Of a stretch of 64,000 nucleotides of DNA, positions 51,797 through 61,606 are shown in pieces. The translations under genes and the position numbers were made by a program. The notes beneath the pieces were generated by a model. It did not search any database, was not told the origin of the DNA, and saw nothing but the letters and a program-made list of their open reading frames with translations. The stretch covers positions 1,721,122 to 1,785,121 of the forward strand of contig OX465580.1 of the NCBI GenBank assembly GCA_950022655.1, read 5' to 3'. Numbering within the stretch: the stretch's first letter is position 1; every line of letters starts with the position of its first letter. The stretch comes from Alentia gelatinosa. Its lineage: Eukaryota; Annelida; Polychaeta; Phyllodocida; Polynoidae.

Positions 51797-51875
51797 TAAA
51801 CCGAAAATGAAACCGAAAGTCAACCTGAAAGTGAAAGTGAAACCGAAACCGAAAAAGAAACTGAAACTGAAACTG
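51797..51875 (+). repeat. GAAANN hexamer array (ISRE-like)
   Basis: Successive GAAACC, GAAAGT, GAAACT hexamers, about 12 steps with one break. GAAANNGAAA is the interferon-regulatory-factor (IRF) core, so each pair of steps fits that site. Whether it is regulatory or a simple repeat cannot be told from sequence. Confidence 0.6.
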
Positions 51876-52079
51876 CCAGAGTCCTCAGCGATCTGCTAGC
51901 GAGTTGTTAACGAGTAGTTAGCGAGCGGCAGTGGGGGAGTGCTCCTTTATTAAAGACTCGTTCGCTGTTTCCGTGACTGACCGCTATAAGCGCTGACCAC
52001 TACACCAGAGACATCTGCCGGCCGCCCGCCGAACCATCCCGCCCCGTTACAACGGGTCAGGGCCGCTCTCTGATCTTTT

Positions 52080-52690
52080 ACCCAGCCTCACGTGACGTGC
52101 ATCCATCATACTCTGGTTTCCGGTGACCCGGTGCACGTCACTTCCGCCGACCTGCGCGGGTTTTTTTTTTCTGGAATGGCGGGAATTGATTTTAAATGTA
52201 GAAATATGATTGAACGTAATGAAATAATGTTAACGCGGCTTGCCCCGTTCACCGCCACGGGTTTGATGTCAAATGGACGACAAAGCCACACCGCGCATGC
52301 GTCGGTTTGTGGGTGACCCCCGCGTCTGCGCACGCGCGCGCGTCATGCACACTTCCGGTCACGTGGTCTGGCTATGACCGCGGTTAATCGAATTCCCAAT
52401 CAGAAACCATCAAGACGAGAGAGGATCAAATATCTCGGCCCTCCTCCTCCTCGCCCATTTTCCCGCACTTTTTTGTCATGTCCGACAAATTGTCGTCTGC
52501 CACGCGAACCGGGCGTTCCAGCGCGGCGACTTCCGGTTGCTGGGTAGCTGGTTGCTGGTGGATGTGAATCTGAACATTGTGTGCGCAGTGAGTACGGCCC
52601 ATTGTCGTATTCGACCCAGGACGATTCGGCCCTCCGGACCATTAGCAGCACATCAATAGAGCATGGTCGATAATAGGGGTAAGTACGGGC
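52080..52690. promoter_or_regulatory. CpG-rich patch with ETS, NRF1-like and E-box motifs
   Basis: TCACGTGAC (52088), CGCGCATGCGTC (52291), GCGCACGCGCGCGCG (52328), ACTTCCGGTCACGTGG (52350) and ACTTCCGGTTGC (52529). ATG-initiated frames on both strands are short and have no recognised domain. A promoter or promoters with unseen exons are plausible. Confidence 0.4.
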
Positions 52691-52829
52691 ACGGGTCAGG
52701 GCACTGAGCGCCGCCTAGCGTGAGTGTACGCCGGGGATCAGCGGGCCATGAGGGCAAACACAATCTCCCCGCTCCGATAACAGCAAGTCAGCGGGGCGAA
52801 ATGAGGTATTTACAACCCTATCAGTGTCC

Positions 52830-53830
52830 GCTTTAGTTTTACCCCGCAACTCCTACATATTGTATCTACTTATCTCTATATGCTTTAGTTTTTACCTCGT
52901 AACTCCTACATATTGTATCCACTTATCTCTATGAGCTTTAGTTTTACCTCGTAACTCCTACATATTGTATCTGCTTATCTCTATGAGCTTTAGTTTTACC
53001 TCGTAACTCCTACATATAGTATCCACTTATCTTTACAGGCTTTAGTTTTACTCTGCAACTCCTACATTATATTAATAAGCTTTAGTTTTACCCCATAATC
53101 CGTACACATTGTATTCCCTTACCTCTATGAGCTTTAGTTTTTACCTCGCAACTCCTACATATTGCATCTACTTATCTCTATATGCTTTAGTTTTTACCTC
53201 GTAACTCCTACATATTGTATCTACTTATCTCTATGAGCTTTAGTTTTACCTCGTAACTCGTACATATTGTATCCACTTATCTCTATGAGCTTTAGTTTTA
53301 CCTCGTAACTCCTACATATTGTATCTGCTTATCTCTATGAGCTTTAGTTTTACCTCGTAACTCCTACATATAGTATCCACTTATCTTTACAGGCTTTAGT
53401 TTTACTCTGCAACTCCTACATTATATTAATAAGCTTTAGTTTTACCCCATAATCCGTACATATTGTATTCCCTTATCTCTATGAGCTTTAGTTTTTACCT
53501 CGCAACTCCTACATATTGTATCTACTTATCTCTATATGTTTTAGTTTTTACCTCGTAACTCCTACATATTGTATCTACTTATCTCTATGAGCTTTAGTTT
53601 TACCTCGTAACTCCTACATATTGTATCCACTTATCTCTATGAGCTTTAGTTTTACCTCGTAACTCCTACATATTGTATCTACTATCTTTATGAGCTTTAG
53701 TTTTACCCCACAATTCCTACAAATAGTATCCACTCATCTCTATAATCTTTAATTTTACCCTGCAATTCCTACAAATAGTACCTGGTTATATTTAGAGGCT
53801 TTAGTTTTACCTTGCAACCCTGACATATAG
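52830..53830 (+). repeat. 52-bp minisatellite, about 19 units
   Basis: Units read ATGAGCTTTAGTTTTACCTC, GTAACTCCTACATATTGTAT, CTACTTATCTCT. A block including the shortened unit TACATTATATTAATAAGC is duplicated with an offset of 354 bp (53071 and 53425). Confidence 0.95.
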
Positions 53831-53889
53831 TGAATAACTCAGCCCTTCACTTTAGCAGTTGTGTCCTACACAAGTATTGAGTATAAATA

Positions 53890-54125
53890 AATAAAAATTG
53901 ATAGGTTCTCGATGTATTCAGGATCATTTTCTGTAACCCACTTGCACCCAGTCAACTTGCCCTTCCTGCAACTGCCTAAGTCTAGTATCCAAACAAATCA
54001 AGCACCAATGGGTCTTGAGATATTCCAGTCTCCAGTGATTGGTCATGGTCAGCTGGGCATGCCTCTAAGTCCCTAAGACACTGGCACCCTGCTCCTTTCC
54101 CACTATCTCAGTGAAAAACACGCAG
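53890..54125 (+). repeat. Dispersed repeat K, copy 3
   Basis: TTTTCTGTAACCCACTTGCA, CAGTCAACTTGCCC, CCAAACAAATCAAGCACCAA and GGTCATGGTCAGCTGGGCAT align with the copies at 45585 and 46780. Confidence 0.75.
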
Positions 54126-54184
54126 GTAGTGAAAGGAGAGTTACTTTGAACTAAGCTGGGAGTCCATGTGCACACTCTAACCTT

Positions 54185-54475
54185 AAGGCCTGGCGTCCAC
54201 CTACCAGATAGAAATTGAGACCTACCGATATGGCACCGATACAAAAAGCAAATATCGGAGACATATCGGGAAGGTACAAAATCATAGACGTATGTCTAGA
54301 CATGCCAATCCACCATGCATTGTATGGGGTTTTTATCGGTGTCTAATCGCAGAAACGTGGTCAACTGCCCCGATATAAAGTGTCCTTCCGACGCGATTTT
54401 GACTTTTTATCGGGAGGTGCATCGTAGACCATATCGGAGCCATATCGTAATAGGTGGACGCAGGGCCTTAAGCAA
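54185..54475 (+). mobile_element. Family D MITE, complete copy with TTAA flanks
   Basis: TTAAGGCCTGGCGTCCACCT begins it and AGGTGGACGCAGGGCCTTAA ends it, so TTAA stands at both ends. The interior matches 11690-11945. It is the cleanest copy for boundaries, about 291 bp. Confidence 0.9.
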
Positions 54476-55204
54476 TGTATATAGCGCCTACACGCACGCT
54501 CTTATAAAGCATCCATTGAGTATCTGTGTTGATTGACGTTAACGGCCGCTGATGTCATCAGATCTCTGATGTCGTGACCGTTAGCCATCGGATGACGCCT
54601 AACGGTGGCTCGTGTGGGTGCTCTGTGCACACACTATTGTAGTTGAGCCTACACAGTGATGGTGGGGTGTGTGGAGGGGAGTGGAGGGGTAACACGGTAA
54701 CAGCGGAATACACGTCGCCCATTGACTGTGTGGTCTGCGGACCTCGTAACCCGACAACTCACCCAGAGAGCCGCCAGTCACGCACACTGGTACCTGGTGC
54801 GTCCTGCTTTTATACCGGTCTCCGTAGACTTGCTCAAGTCTTTGATTATAAACATTCATTACATGATTAAACACAAACATTAAAGTATGTATCCTTCTCT
54901 GACTGACCCATGAATCAAAGACTTGTCCAGTAGGAACAGAACCTCCTGTATTTGTCCCTCCCCCAGTTGCTCTATGGTACCCTACACCTCCTCCTAGCCC
55001 CCCCCCCCCCCCCCCCCAAGTTCTCTAGCCGCCCATGTTGTCATAGCAATAGATAAATTTCGCCTGTGACCCGATTGTGATCAAAGTGAGAGGGTATCAA
55101 TCTTGCAGCAGATAACCTGACCACTAGCCAGGATATCTGTATGGAGAGTGTTGGGAATACTGGAGCTAAACTGCGCCAGCAATCCAACACCATTAACGAT
55201 TGTA
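54476..55204. other. Unassigned, C20 tract inside
   Basis: A TGATGTCATCAGATCTCTGATG dyad lies at 54550-54571. A C20 run is at 54998-55017. Frames are short without domains. Confidence 0.4.
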
Positions 55205-56180
55205 CCAGTTCCTGTATCCCAGTGAGGAGGGTAGCCATAGGATGCAGGGACTGGAGCCAGTCTCCCAGCGAGGAGGGTAGCCATAGGATACAGGGACTGG
55301 AGCCAGTATCCCAGCGAGGAGGTTAGCCATAGGATGCATGGACTGGAGCCAGTATCCCAGCGAGGAGGTTAGCCATAGGATACAGGGACTGGAGCCAGTA
55401 TCCTAGCGAGGAGGGTAGCCATAGTATGCAGGGACTTGAGCCAGTATCCCAGTGAGGAGGGTAGCCGTAGGATGCAGGGACTGGAGCCTGTATCCCAGCG
55501 AGGAGGGTAGCCATAGGATGCAGGGACTGGAGCCAGTATCCCAGTGAGGAGGGTAGACATAGGATGCAGGGACTGGAGCCTGTATCCCAGCGAGGAGGGT
55601 AGCTGTAGTATGCAGGGACTGGAGCCATTATCCCAGCGAGGAGGGTAGCCATAGTATGCAGGGACTGGAGCCAGTATCCCAGCGAGGAGGGTAGACATAG
55701 GATGCAGGGACTGGAGCCTGTATCCCAGCGAGGAATATAGCCATAGGATGCAGGGACTGGAGCCTGTATCCCAGCGAGGAGGGTAGCCATAGGATGCAGG
55801 GACTGGAGCCAGTATCCCAGCGAGGAGGGTAGCCATAGGATGCAGGGACTGGAGCCTGTATCCCAGCGAGGAATATAGCCATAGGATGCAGGGACTGGAG
55901 CCTGTATCCCAGCGAGGAGGGTAGCCATAGGATGCAGGGACTGGAGCCAGTATCCAAGCGAGGAGGGTAGCCATAGGATGCAGGGACTGGAGCCTGTATC
56001 CCAGCGAGGAATATAGCCACAGGATGCAGGGACTGGAGCCTGTATCCCAGCGAGGAGGGTAGCCATAGGATGCAGGGACTGGAGCCTGTATCCCAGCGAG
56101 GAGGGTAGCCATAGGATGCAGGGACTGGAGCCTGTATCCCAGCGAGGAGGGTAGCTGTAGGATGCAGGGACTGGAGCTAG
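55205..56180 (+). repeat. 46-bp minisatellite, about 21 units
   Basis: Units: CCAGTATCCCAGCGAGGAGG, GTAGCCATAGGATGCAGGGA, CTGGAG. Variants GAATATAGCC and AGCCTGTATCCC recur in blocks. Three staggered minus-strand frames, up to 247 codons, arise because 3 x 46 bp gives a 46-residue period with no stop. Confidence 0.95.
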
Positions 56181-56654
56181 TCTACGGTCTCCGGGTAACC
56201 TCCGGATGCTACACTCGTCACGCGTCAGTGAACTTCAAGGCCCACTACACAGTGCCCTGACCCGGACGAAACCCGATCTTATCTCCTGTGAGGGTGCTTC
56301 ATGAAAATAGTCATAAACGAGGGTGCTTCATGAAAATAGCCATAAATGTCAGCAAATGTCAAAACAAACTGCATTATTCACCTTTCATTGAGTTCCCATT
56401 CGTCATGTATGGAGTCACAGTGAAGTATTACCTGTTGGTTTTGGGCTGGCAGGTGACAGTTTTAAATCCATTGATTATGAATCCATCACTGATTTCAGAT
56501 CGATTAATTGCAGACCTTTGAGCCATCGCTCACCGGAACACACTTGTGCACTTGGATGAGCTGTCATAGCTGTAAAGTCTGCAGAGTAATGAAACTAGAG
56601 TAGCAATCACGAGCAATGGGTGAATATAGTTCAAATTATTTTGTTTATATTCAC
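56181..56654. other. Unassigned spacer
   Basis: GAGGGTGCTTCATGAAAATAG is duplicated at 56289 and 56318. No gene. Confidence 0.45.
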
Positions 56655-57097
56655 ACGGGACACGGGGTAGACCCTTACACGGGGTGACCCCTTACACGGG
56701 GTGTTCCCTTACACGGGGTGACCCCTTATACGGGTTGATCCCTTACACAGGGTGTGTCCTTACATGGGGTGAACCCTTACACGGGGTGATACCTTACACG
56801 GGGTGACCCCTTGCATGGGTTGGTCCCTTAAACAGGGTGTATCCTTACATGGGGTGGTCCCTTACACGGGTTGACCCCTTATACGGGATGTACCCTTACA
56901 CGGGGTGCTCCTTACACGGGGTGACCCCTTACACGGAGTACCACCCTTACACCGGGTGTTCCTTACATTGGTTTCCCCTTACACGGAGTGACCCCTTATA
57001 TGGGGTTGACCCCTTACACGGGGTGACCCTTTACACGGGGTGACCATTATACGGTGTGACCCTTACACGGGGTGACCCCTTAAGTGGGGTTCTACTG
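56655..57097 (+). repeat. 17-bp array inside a pogo-like MITE
   Basis: CCTTACACGGGGTGACC recurs about 25 times with substitutions. The right edge reads AAGTGGGGTTCTACTG, the terminus of the MITE family at 7506 and 39614, so the array grew from that element's terminal motif. Confidence 0.85.
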
Positions 57098-57739
57098 TGT
57101 ATTTATAACTTACACTTCGATGTCAGGAATTGCCGACAGTTCTGTGAAGCCGAGACACACCAAGCGAGTAATGCGGCGATTTCCGGAATCGCCAACACAA
57201 AATGGCCTATATGTGAGCTTTTATTTCATATTTCACCAGATTATTGCTTCCAAGATGTTAAATCATGAGTACGAGATATTCCTATCACTTAATATCTCAC
57301 ATATATATGCTATTTTGTATTGGCGACTCCAAAGATCGCCGTCTTGCCTCGCTCGGTGTGTCCTGACATGAGAGAGAGTTGAACACTCCCCAATCCCTGC
57401 ACTACTTGTAGTTAGGTGGTGAAGTAGTAGTATAGGAAAACTGGTATGCTGCGCGGGCGTAAGCCAGACCGCGACCGACCGACATTCACTCAGCGAGCGA
57501 GTACAAAAACACATTCTGTGTGTCCCTGATGCAGCCAGTCAGTCAGTTCTATCCTTCTAGAACTAACCCAACCCTCTGTAAAGTGTCCTCCATGTTAAGG
57601 AGACAGTTTGATCTTTCTATCTAGGGAGCCAGTCTTTGCTGGGCTTCCTTTGTCAACCTAACAATAACAGCGATATTATTCTTTTATTGCCAAGTTTAGA
57701 CACTAAGTTTCCATATAAAAGTAGATGTATAAAGTACCT
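57098..57739. other. Unassigned spacer
   Basis: No gene resolved. TTCCGGAATCGCC near 57180 and CpG-containing DNA near 57440-57500 are unremarkable. Confidence 0.4.
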
Positions 57740-58132
57740 GGGCACAACTACCAGACAGTCCTGGCATGTCAGAATCTTCAGCAAGAGATTACGGGGAAAC
57801 ATCCCATCCAAAGTGAAGTCAAATCATCGTGTACTCTGAAATAAGTATCTTTAATATTCACAGCAATATTGATCATAAAGAATCGTCATAATAATCTCAT
57901 TCACCATCAGATCTCACTGTAATAAAAGGTTTTGCATTCTTAATACATGGAAAAATATACTTTTTATTGCAATATAGGCCTACTTGTTATTAATCGTGTA
58001 GGTGGAGAAAATTATGACTGGTTTTGTGTACGAGTGGCTGTAATCTCCTCGTAGTTCACTGTCGCTCGGATATTACTACGCGTCAGCTACTCGGAGATTT
58101 CTGCCACTCGCACAGAAAACCAGTCATTATTG
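57740..58132 (-). mobile_element. Foldback element family E, copy E3
   Basis: GGCATGTCAGAATCTTCAGC, AAGTCAAATCATCGTGTACT and TCATAATAATCTCATTCACC align with E2. The head (58011-58132) has TTTGTGTACGAGTGGCTGTA and a shortened centre. The distal terminus is not clearly preserved. Confidence 0.75.
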
Positions 58133-58750
58133 TGTATATATCAACCTGAAATCTGCTACCAATGAGCCAAAAAGTGAACAACAAGTTGTAACGTTCCTAG
58201 GCTATACCATTAGCGGTTCTGTCCCTAGCGGTCGATATACGTTAAATAAGGTTTGGAGTCAACGCATAGGTGTTGTAGGTAGCAGAATCCAGGTAAGACT
58301 GAATGCTCTTTATTCTGGGCCCCGGGTTTATATACCATCGAAGCGCCTTTGTCTCCAGGTGGGGGACGCTTATACGGGCGGTCGTGTTAGGCGCCAGTTA
58401 GCGTCACCTTTGTAACAACGAGCGCGCCCGCATCTCCAGGAAGTTGGGTTAACAAACAACCGCCGGCCAAAGCCGGGTTCAAAGGGGGGATTATAGCTAC
58501 AGCAGGAAGGACCAATTAGCCTGGCCAGTGTCGGCCATCTTGGATTCGGAGGAAAGAATTTAGAATAGATTGAATATATATATTATAATTAATAATGCTG
58601 CTTTTTCAACGCAAAAAATACCACAAAGTTAGAATTATCGACTGCAGATCTTTACAAACGTCCCTCACTCTGAGTTCGAAGAGCAACGGAGAACTTTAAA
58701 AGAAAAGAAAAAGATGTGCAGTCGCTAAAACCAACCTAACCGCCTTGCTC
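58133..58750. other. Region with LTR-like signals, unresolved
   Basis: On the minus strand GTATATAAACCC (about 58335) precedes AGAATAAAGAGC (58315) by about 20 bp, a compact TATA-plus-poly(A) layout typical of LTRs. An inverted pair, CTGAAATCTGCTACC (58146) and GGTAGCAGAATCCAGG (58277), lies beside it. No paired LTR or clear primer-binding site is seen. CGGCCATCTTGGATTCGG at 58530 is a YY1-type motif. Confidence 0.3.
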
Positions 58751-58754
58751 CGTC

Positions 58755-58904
58755 TCAGAGCAGTCGTGCGGCTGCTGAGACCAGCGCGGGAACGGTTAGT
58801 TCGTCGAGCGAACGCGGAGGCGCCACCAGCGCGCGCTCACGATCTCTCGACCAATGAAAAGGCAGCAATTCCCAACTTCCGGTCACCACCCAGAAACAAC
58901 AAAA
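58755..58904 (+). promoter_or_regulatory. CpG-rich candidate promoter
   Basis: CGACCAATGA (a CCAAT box at 58849) and AACTTCCGGTCACC (an ETS site at 58875) lie just upstream of two in-frame ATGs in ATGGC contexts (58905 and 58956). High local CpG. This is the usual layout of a TATA-less housekeeping promoter. Confidence 0.45.
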
Positions 58905-58982
58905 ATGGCAGCGCCCACATCTCGGCGTGCTAAACAAACGGGTCTTACGCAAACAATGGCGGCCATCGGGTCTTCAAATAAG
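58905..58982 (+). CDS. Candidate first coding exon, mitochondrial-type N-terminus
   Basis: The frame from ATG 58905 (or from the in-frame ATG 58956 in CAATGGCGGCC) gives MAAPTSRRAKQTGLTQTMAA then IGSSNK, and meets a donor AAG|GTAGGT at 58983. The exon is 78 bp, phase 0. It contains no acidic residue and several R/K, as expected of a mitochondrial presequence. It would splice to 60916-61099, also entered in phase 0, across an intron of about 1.9 kb. The upstream CCAAT and ETS motifs support a start site. Evidence is layout only; I could not confirm transcription. Confidence 0.35.
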
Positions 58983-60915
58983 GTAGGTTCAATCATTAAC
59001 ACATATAGATCACACGGGTAAAGAGTAACAGAGATGATAACAGAAATACAGGTTATATTTTGAAAAAATGTCACTGCGGCCCGCTCGGCGTCAGAGCTCC
59101 GACCGTGTCCGGGTTATGGGTACTCGGCTGTACAACCAGTCGCGAGTGTAGAAAATGGCCAGCGAATGTCTTTATAAAATATAAATGCGTAGTCCATTTT
59201 GATATAAAGCTGGGATACGAGTGTCTGTATCCTGTTGCTTCAGGATGGTGGTTATGAATTTAAAAAGATAGATCACAGGGATCTCACAGGGTATGGCGAG
59301 CGGTCTTCGGCGTCAGTGTCTCTTGGTTGACTCGCTCGCCAATCGTAGGGGTGGAGTCAATCGCGCTAAAACACACTTTAGCACGATTGACACGATTGTT
59401 ACTCTTTGTAGAGGTATATACACGCAGGAACGGCCTGTCAAGTGCAGAACACACCTTTGTTCGTTGTTGGCAGGCCGCCGCGACGGAACTCCGCGTCCCG
59501 GGCTACCGAAGTGCGACAGCTGGCGGTCCGAGCGTAGGCGCCAGCCCGAGACCGCCGCCCACGCGAAGCACTTCGCGGGAGGATCGGAGCCCGTCATGTC
59601 ACAATCAGGTCATAAAAGGTTACAGAAAAATAGATGTGAGTCACACGTACTCAGTTGACACGTAGATTACACGTCTTCCTCAATAAAAACAGTAATTCAA
59701 ACAATTTTACACATCTCAGGCTCCTCACCAGCGCACATCCTGGCAGCCATTTTGATAGTACAAAAAAAAGAAGATAATATCGCCGTGAAAGGCATGACAT
59801 ATAAGTAGCAGCGGGGTGCTTAACGATAAAAATAGACAATTTGGTCGCCGCTGAGGACGGTAAATCTTACGATAAAATTGATAAGGCGGTAAATGACACC
59901 AAAAAGGGGACGAGCTCCCGTAATCTTGATAAAGATTGTAGAAAATATGCTGTGGCCGTATTATAAACATATATGTACATGGTGATAAAACATAATATTG
60001 GCGTTTTCAGCGTGGATCTGAGTAATGCGTTAAGGCCTGGACATCGCCATTCTCTACATATCGACTGCAGCTAGCGCTCGACTTCTGGTGACGACGGGAG
60101 ATCAAGCCGCGCCACTCGCTACTCACAAGACGCTCGCTTACAGCCTTCATCCCTTCCCAAGTCTACTCAAGTTACCGAGGAGTGGTGAGATAACACTGTG
60201 GCCTAAACATAATAAATCGTAGAGCCCTCCCGATTAATCCCCGATTTATAGAAATTTTCAGCGGCCTAAAATATCGGCCCATCTCCAGCTATTGCATACC
60301 TAACCGATAGTAACTCACTGTATCACTACTTGTTGCCTAATTTCAGAGTCTAGAGATCAATATAAACGATATTTCTCGTTATTTAATTAAATTTTATGGT
60401 TAATTTCCGAGTAATACTTACTATTCGCACGCGGCTGGTATGCACTAGATGATTATAATTTCTTAAATTTTTGGTTTGTAACTAATATTTCTACCTGTCT
60501 CAGATCCACCTTGATACTAACCATGTCGCCTCGTTGGGCTATTCAAAAGAACATACAATAACATTTGAAATTACATAATAATATTAAACAATTCTGGCCA
60601 ATAGACTAAGGAACCGACATTAATTAAGAGAATCATTTTAGAATTAAGTAATACTTAGCGCAGGGCTGTGATTGTAGTATGGTCGGTTCCTTATAAAATA
60701 TAAAGCATAGCATATTATATATAGGCAGGAGCTCGTCAATATCAATAAATAGGTGTCATTGATATACATTGTAAATTGAAAAGAATATAATATCTTGCTG
60801 CGTGGCCACGTTAAGTATAGGAAAAACCCAGACATATAGTCGTGCAGCGTGGCCACTTTTAAGTATATAAGACTCGTGCAGCGTGGTTATTAAAAAATAG
60901 GGGGTTGTGAAGCAG
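58983..60915 (+). other. Presumed intron 1, CpG-rich then AT-rich
   Basis: Holds CpG-rich DNA to about 59600 with overlapping short frames on both strands and no domain. From 60600 it has an inverted pair CTAAGGAACCGAC / GTCGGTTCCTTA (60606 and 60682) and three CGTGCAGCGTGGCCAC-type repeats (60799, 60844, 60875). It ends GAAGCAG at 60915. Confidence 0.35.
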
Positions 60916-61099
60916 CTGAGAGTGGTTCTTTCCAGAAAATTGCCAAAAATTTCAACCGGTGCCAGGGGATACGTAGGCATCATACGTACTTCACTCCCCC
61001 AACACTCTAAATTTTTGCAATACTCGAATTACTCTAAAAATAACTCAACCACTCTCGGCGTGCCCACCCAAGAAGAGAAAATTAGCGCGGCAAAGCACG
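60916..61099 (+). CDS. Candidate second exon of the same gene
   Basis: An acceptor-like GTGAAGCAG precedes a frame reading LRVVLSRKLPKISTGARGYV, GIIRTSLPQHSKFLQYSNYS, KNNSTTLGVPTQEEKISAAK, HG, ending at CACG|GTAAGT (donor at 61100, phase 1). The first 50 residues have many K/R and no D/E, typical of mitochondrial import signals. No ATG lies in frame upstream (TAG at 60898), so an upstream exon is required, and the one at 58905 fits in phase. The end AAKHG followed by a split glycine codon recalls the residues before the first conserved block of the NAD-dependent isocitrate dehydrogenase gamma subunit. That identity is a guess from memory of the family. Confidence 0.35.
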
Positions 61100-61606
61100 G
61101 TAAGTAACATGTTTGATATATGTAAAAAAAATTGTTTTCAGACTAGTAGGGCAGGTCCCATCATGGACTCCTCCCTGGGCGCATAGGCCCTTAAAATCGT
61201 TCCTACGATAAACGATAAAACACAAAACGATATCGTACACACACGATATTTAGACAAACACACACAGACGATTTAGGCTGAGCTAGGCCGCGGACCTCTC
61301 GTGCTCCTCGTGCCTCTTCAAAATCGTCGTTTCTCCACATAATCATCCTTCGGCCAAAGGGTCTGGGGCGAAGGGGCTGGCCGAGTGGCCGCAAGGCCAG
61401 CCTTTGACCGCCAAACACAGGGCCAAGGTCACTTCGAATAACCAAGGCCCTTACCGATGGCCGAGCACACAAAACAAAAACTCGTGGGTCTCAGCGAGGC
61501 TGCAAGCACCCCACGGGTTTCACCATGCTATCGGTCTTAATCATTCCAGTTTCACAATCGTGGGTCAATTCCGTATCGTCAACGTGTCATTCATAAAAAA
61601 AAGGTT
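61100..61606 (-). mobile_element. 3' untranslated part of the env retroelement
   Basis: On the minus strand this follows the env stop. A purine stretch CAGGGAGGAG at about 61165-61174 could be the polypurine tract, but a TG...CA LTR could not be delimited. TATCGTTTTGTGTTTTATCGTTTATCG repeats lie near 61205-61235. It would sit inside intron 2 of the plus-strand gene candidate. Confidence 0.35.

Noticed and set aside
55323..56112. Two 247-codon and one 130-codon minus-strand frames
   Set aside because: Products of the 46-bp minisatellite read in three registers; all translate to the same repeated words.
58150..58345. Complete solo LTR with a leucine-tRNA-type primer-binding site
   Set aside because: TATAAA plus AATAAA and a TGGTAGCAGA-like word are present, but no matching terminal pair or target duplication was found and the word is part of a local inverted repeat.
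59293..59665. Overlapping 121-, 112- and 94-codon frames
   Set aside because: Three mutually overlapping frames on both strands in GC-rich DNA without splice sites or domains.
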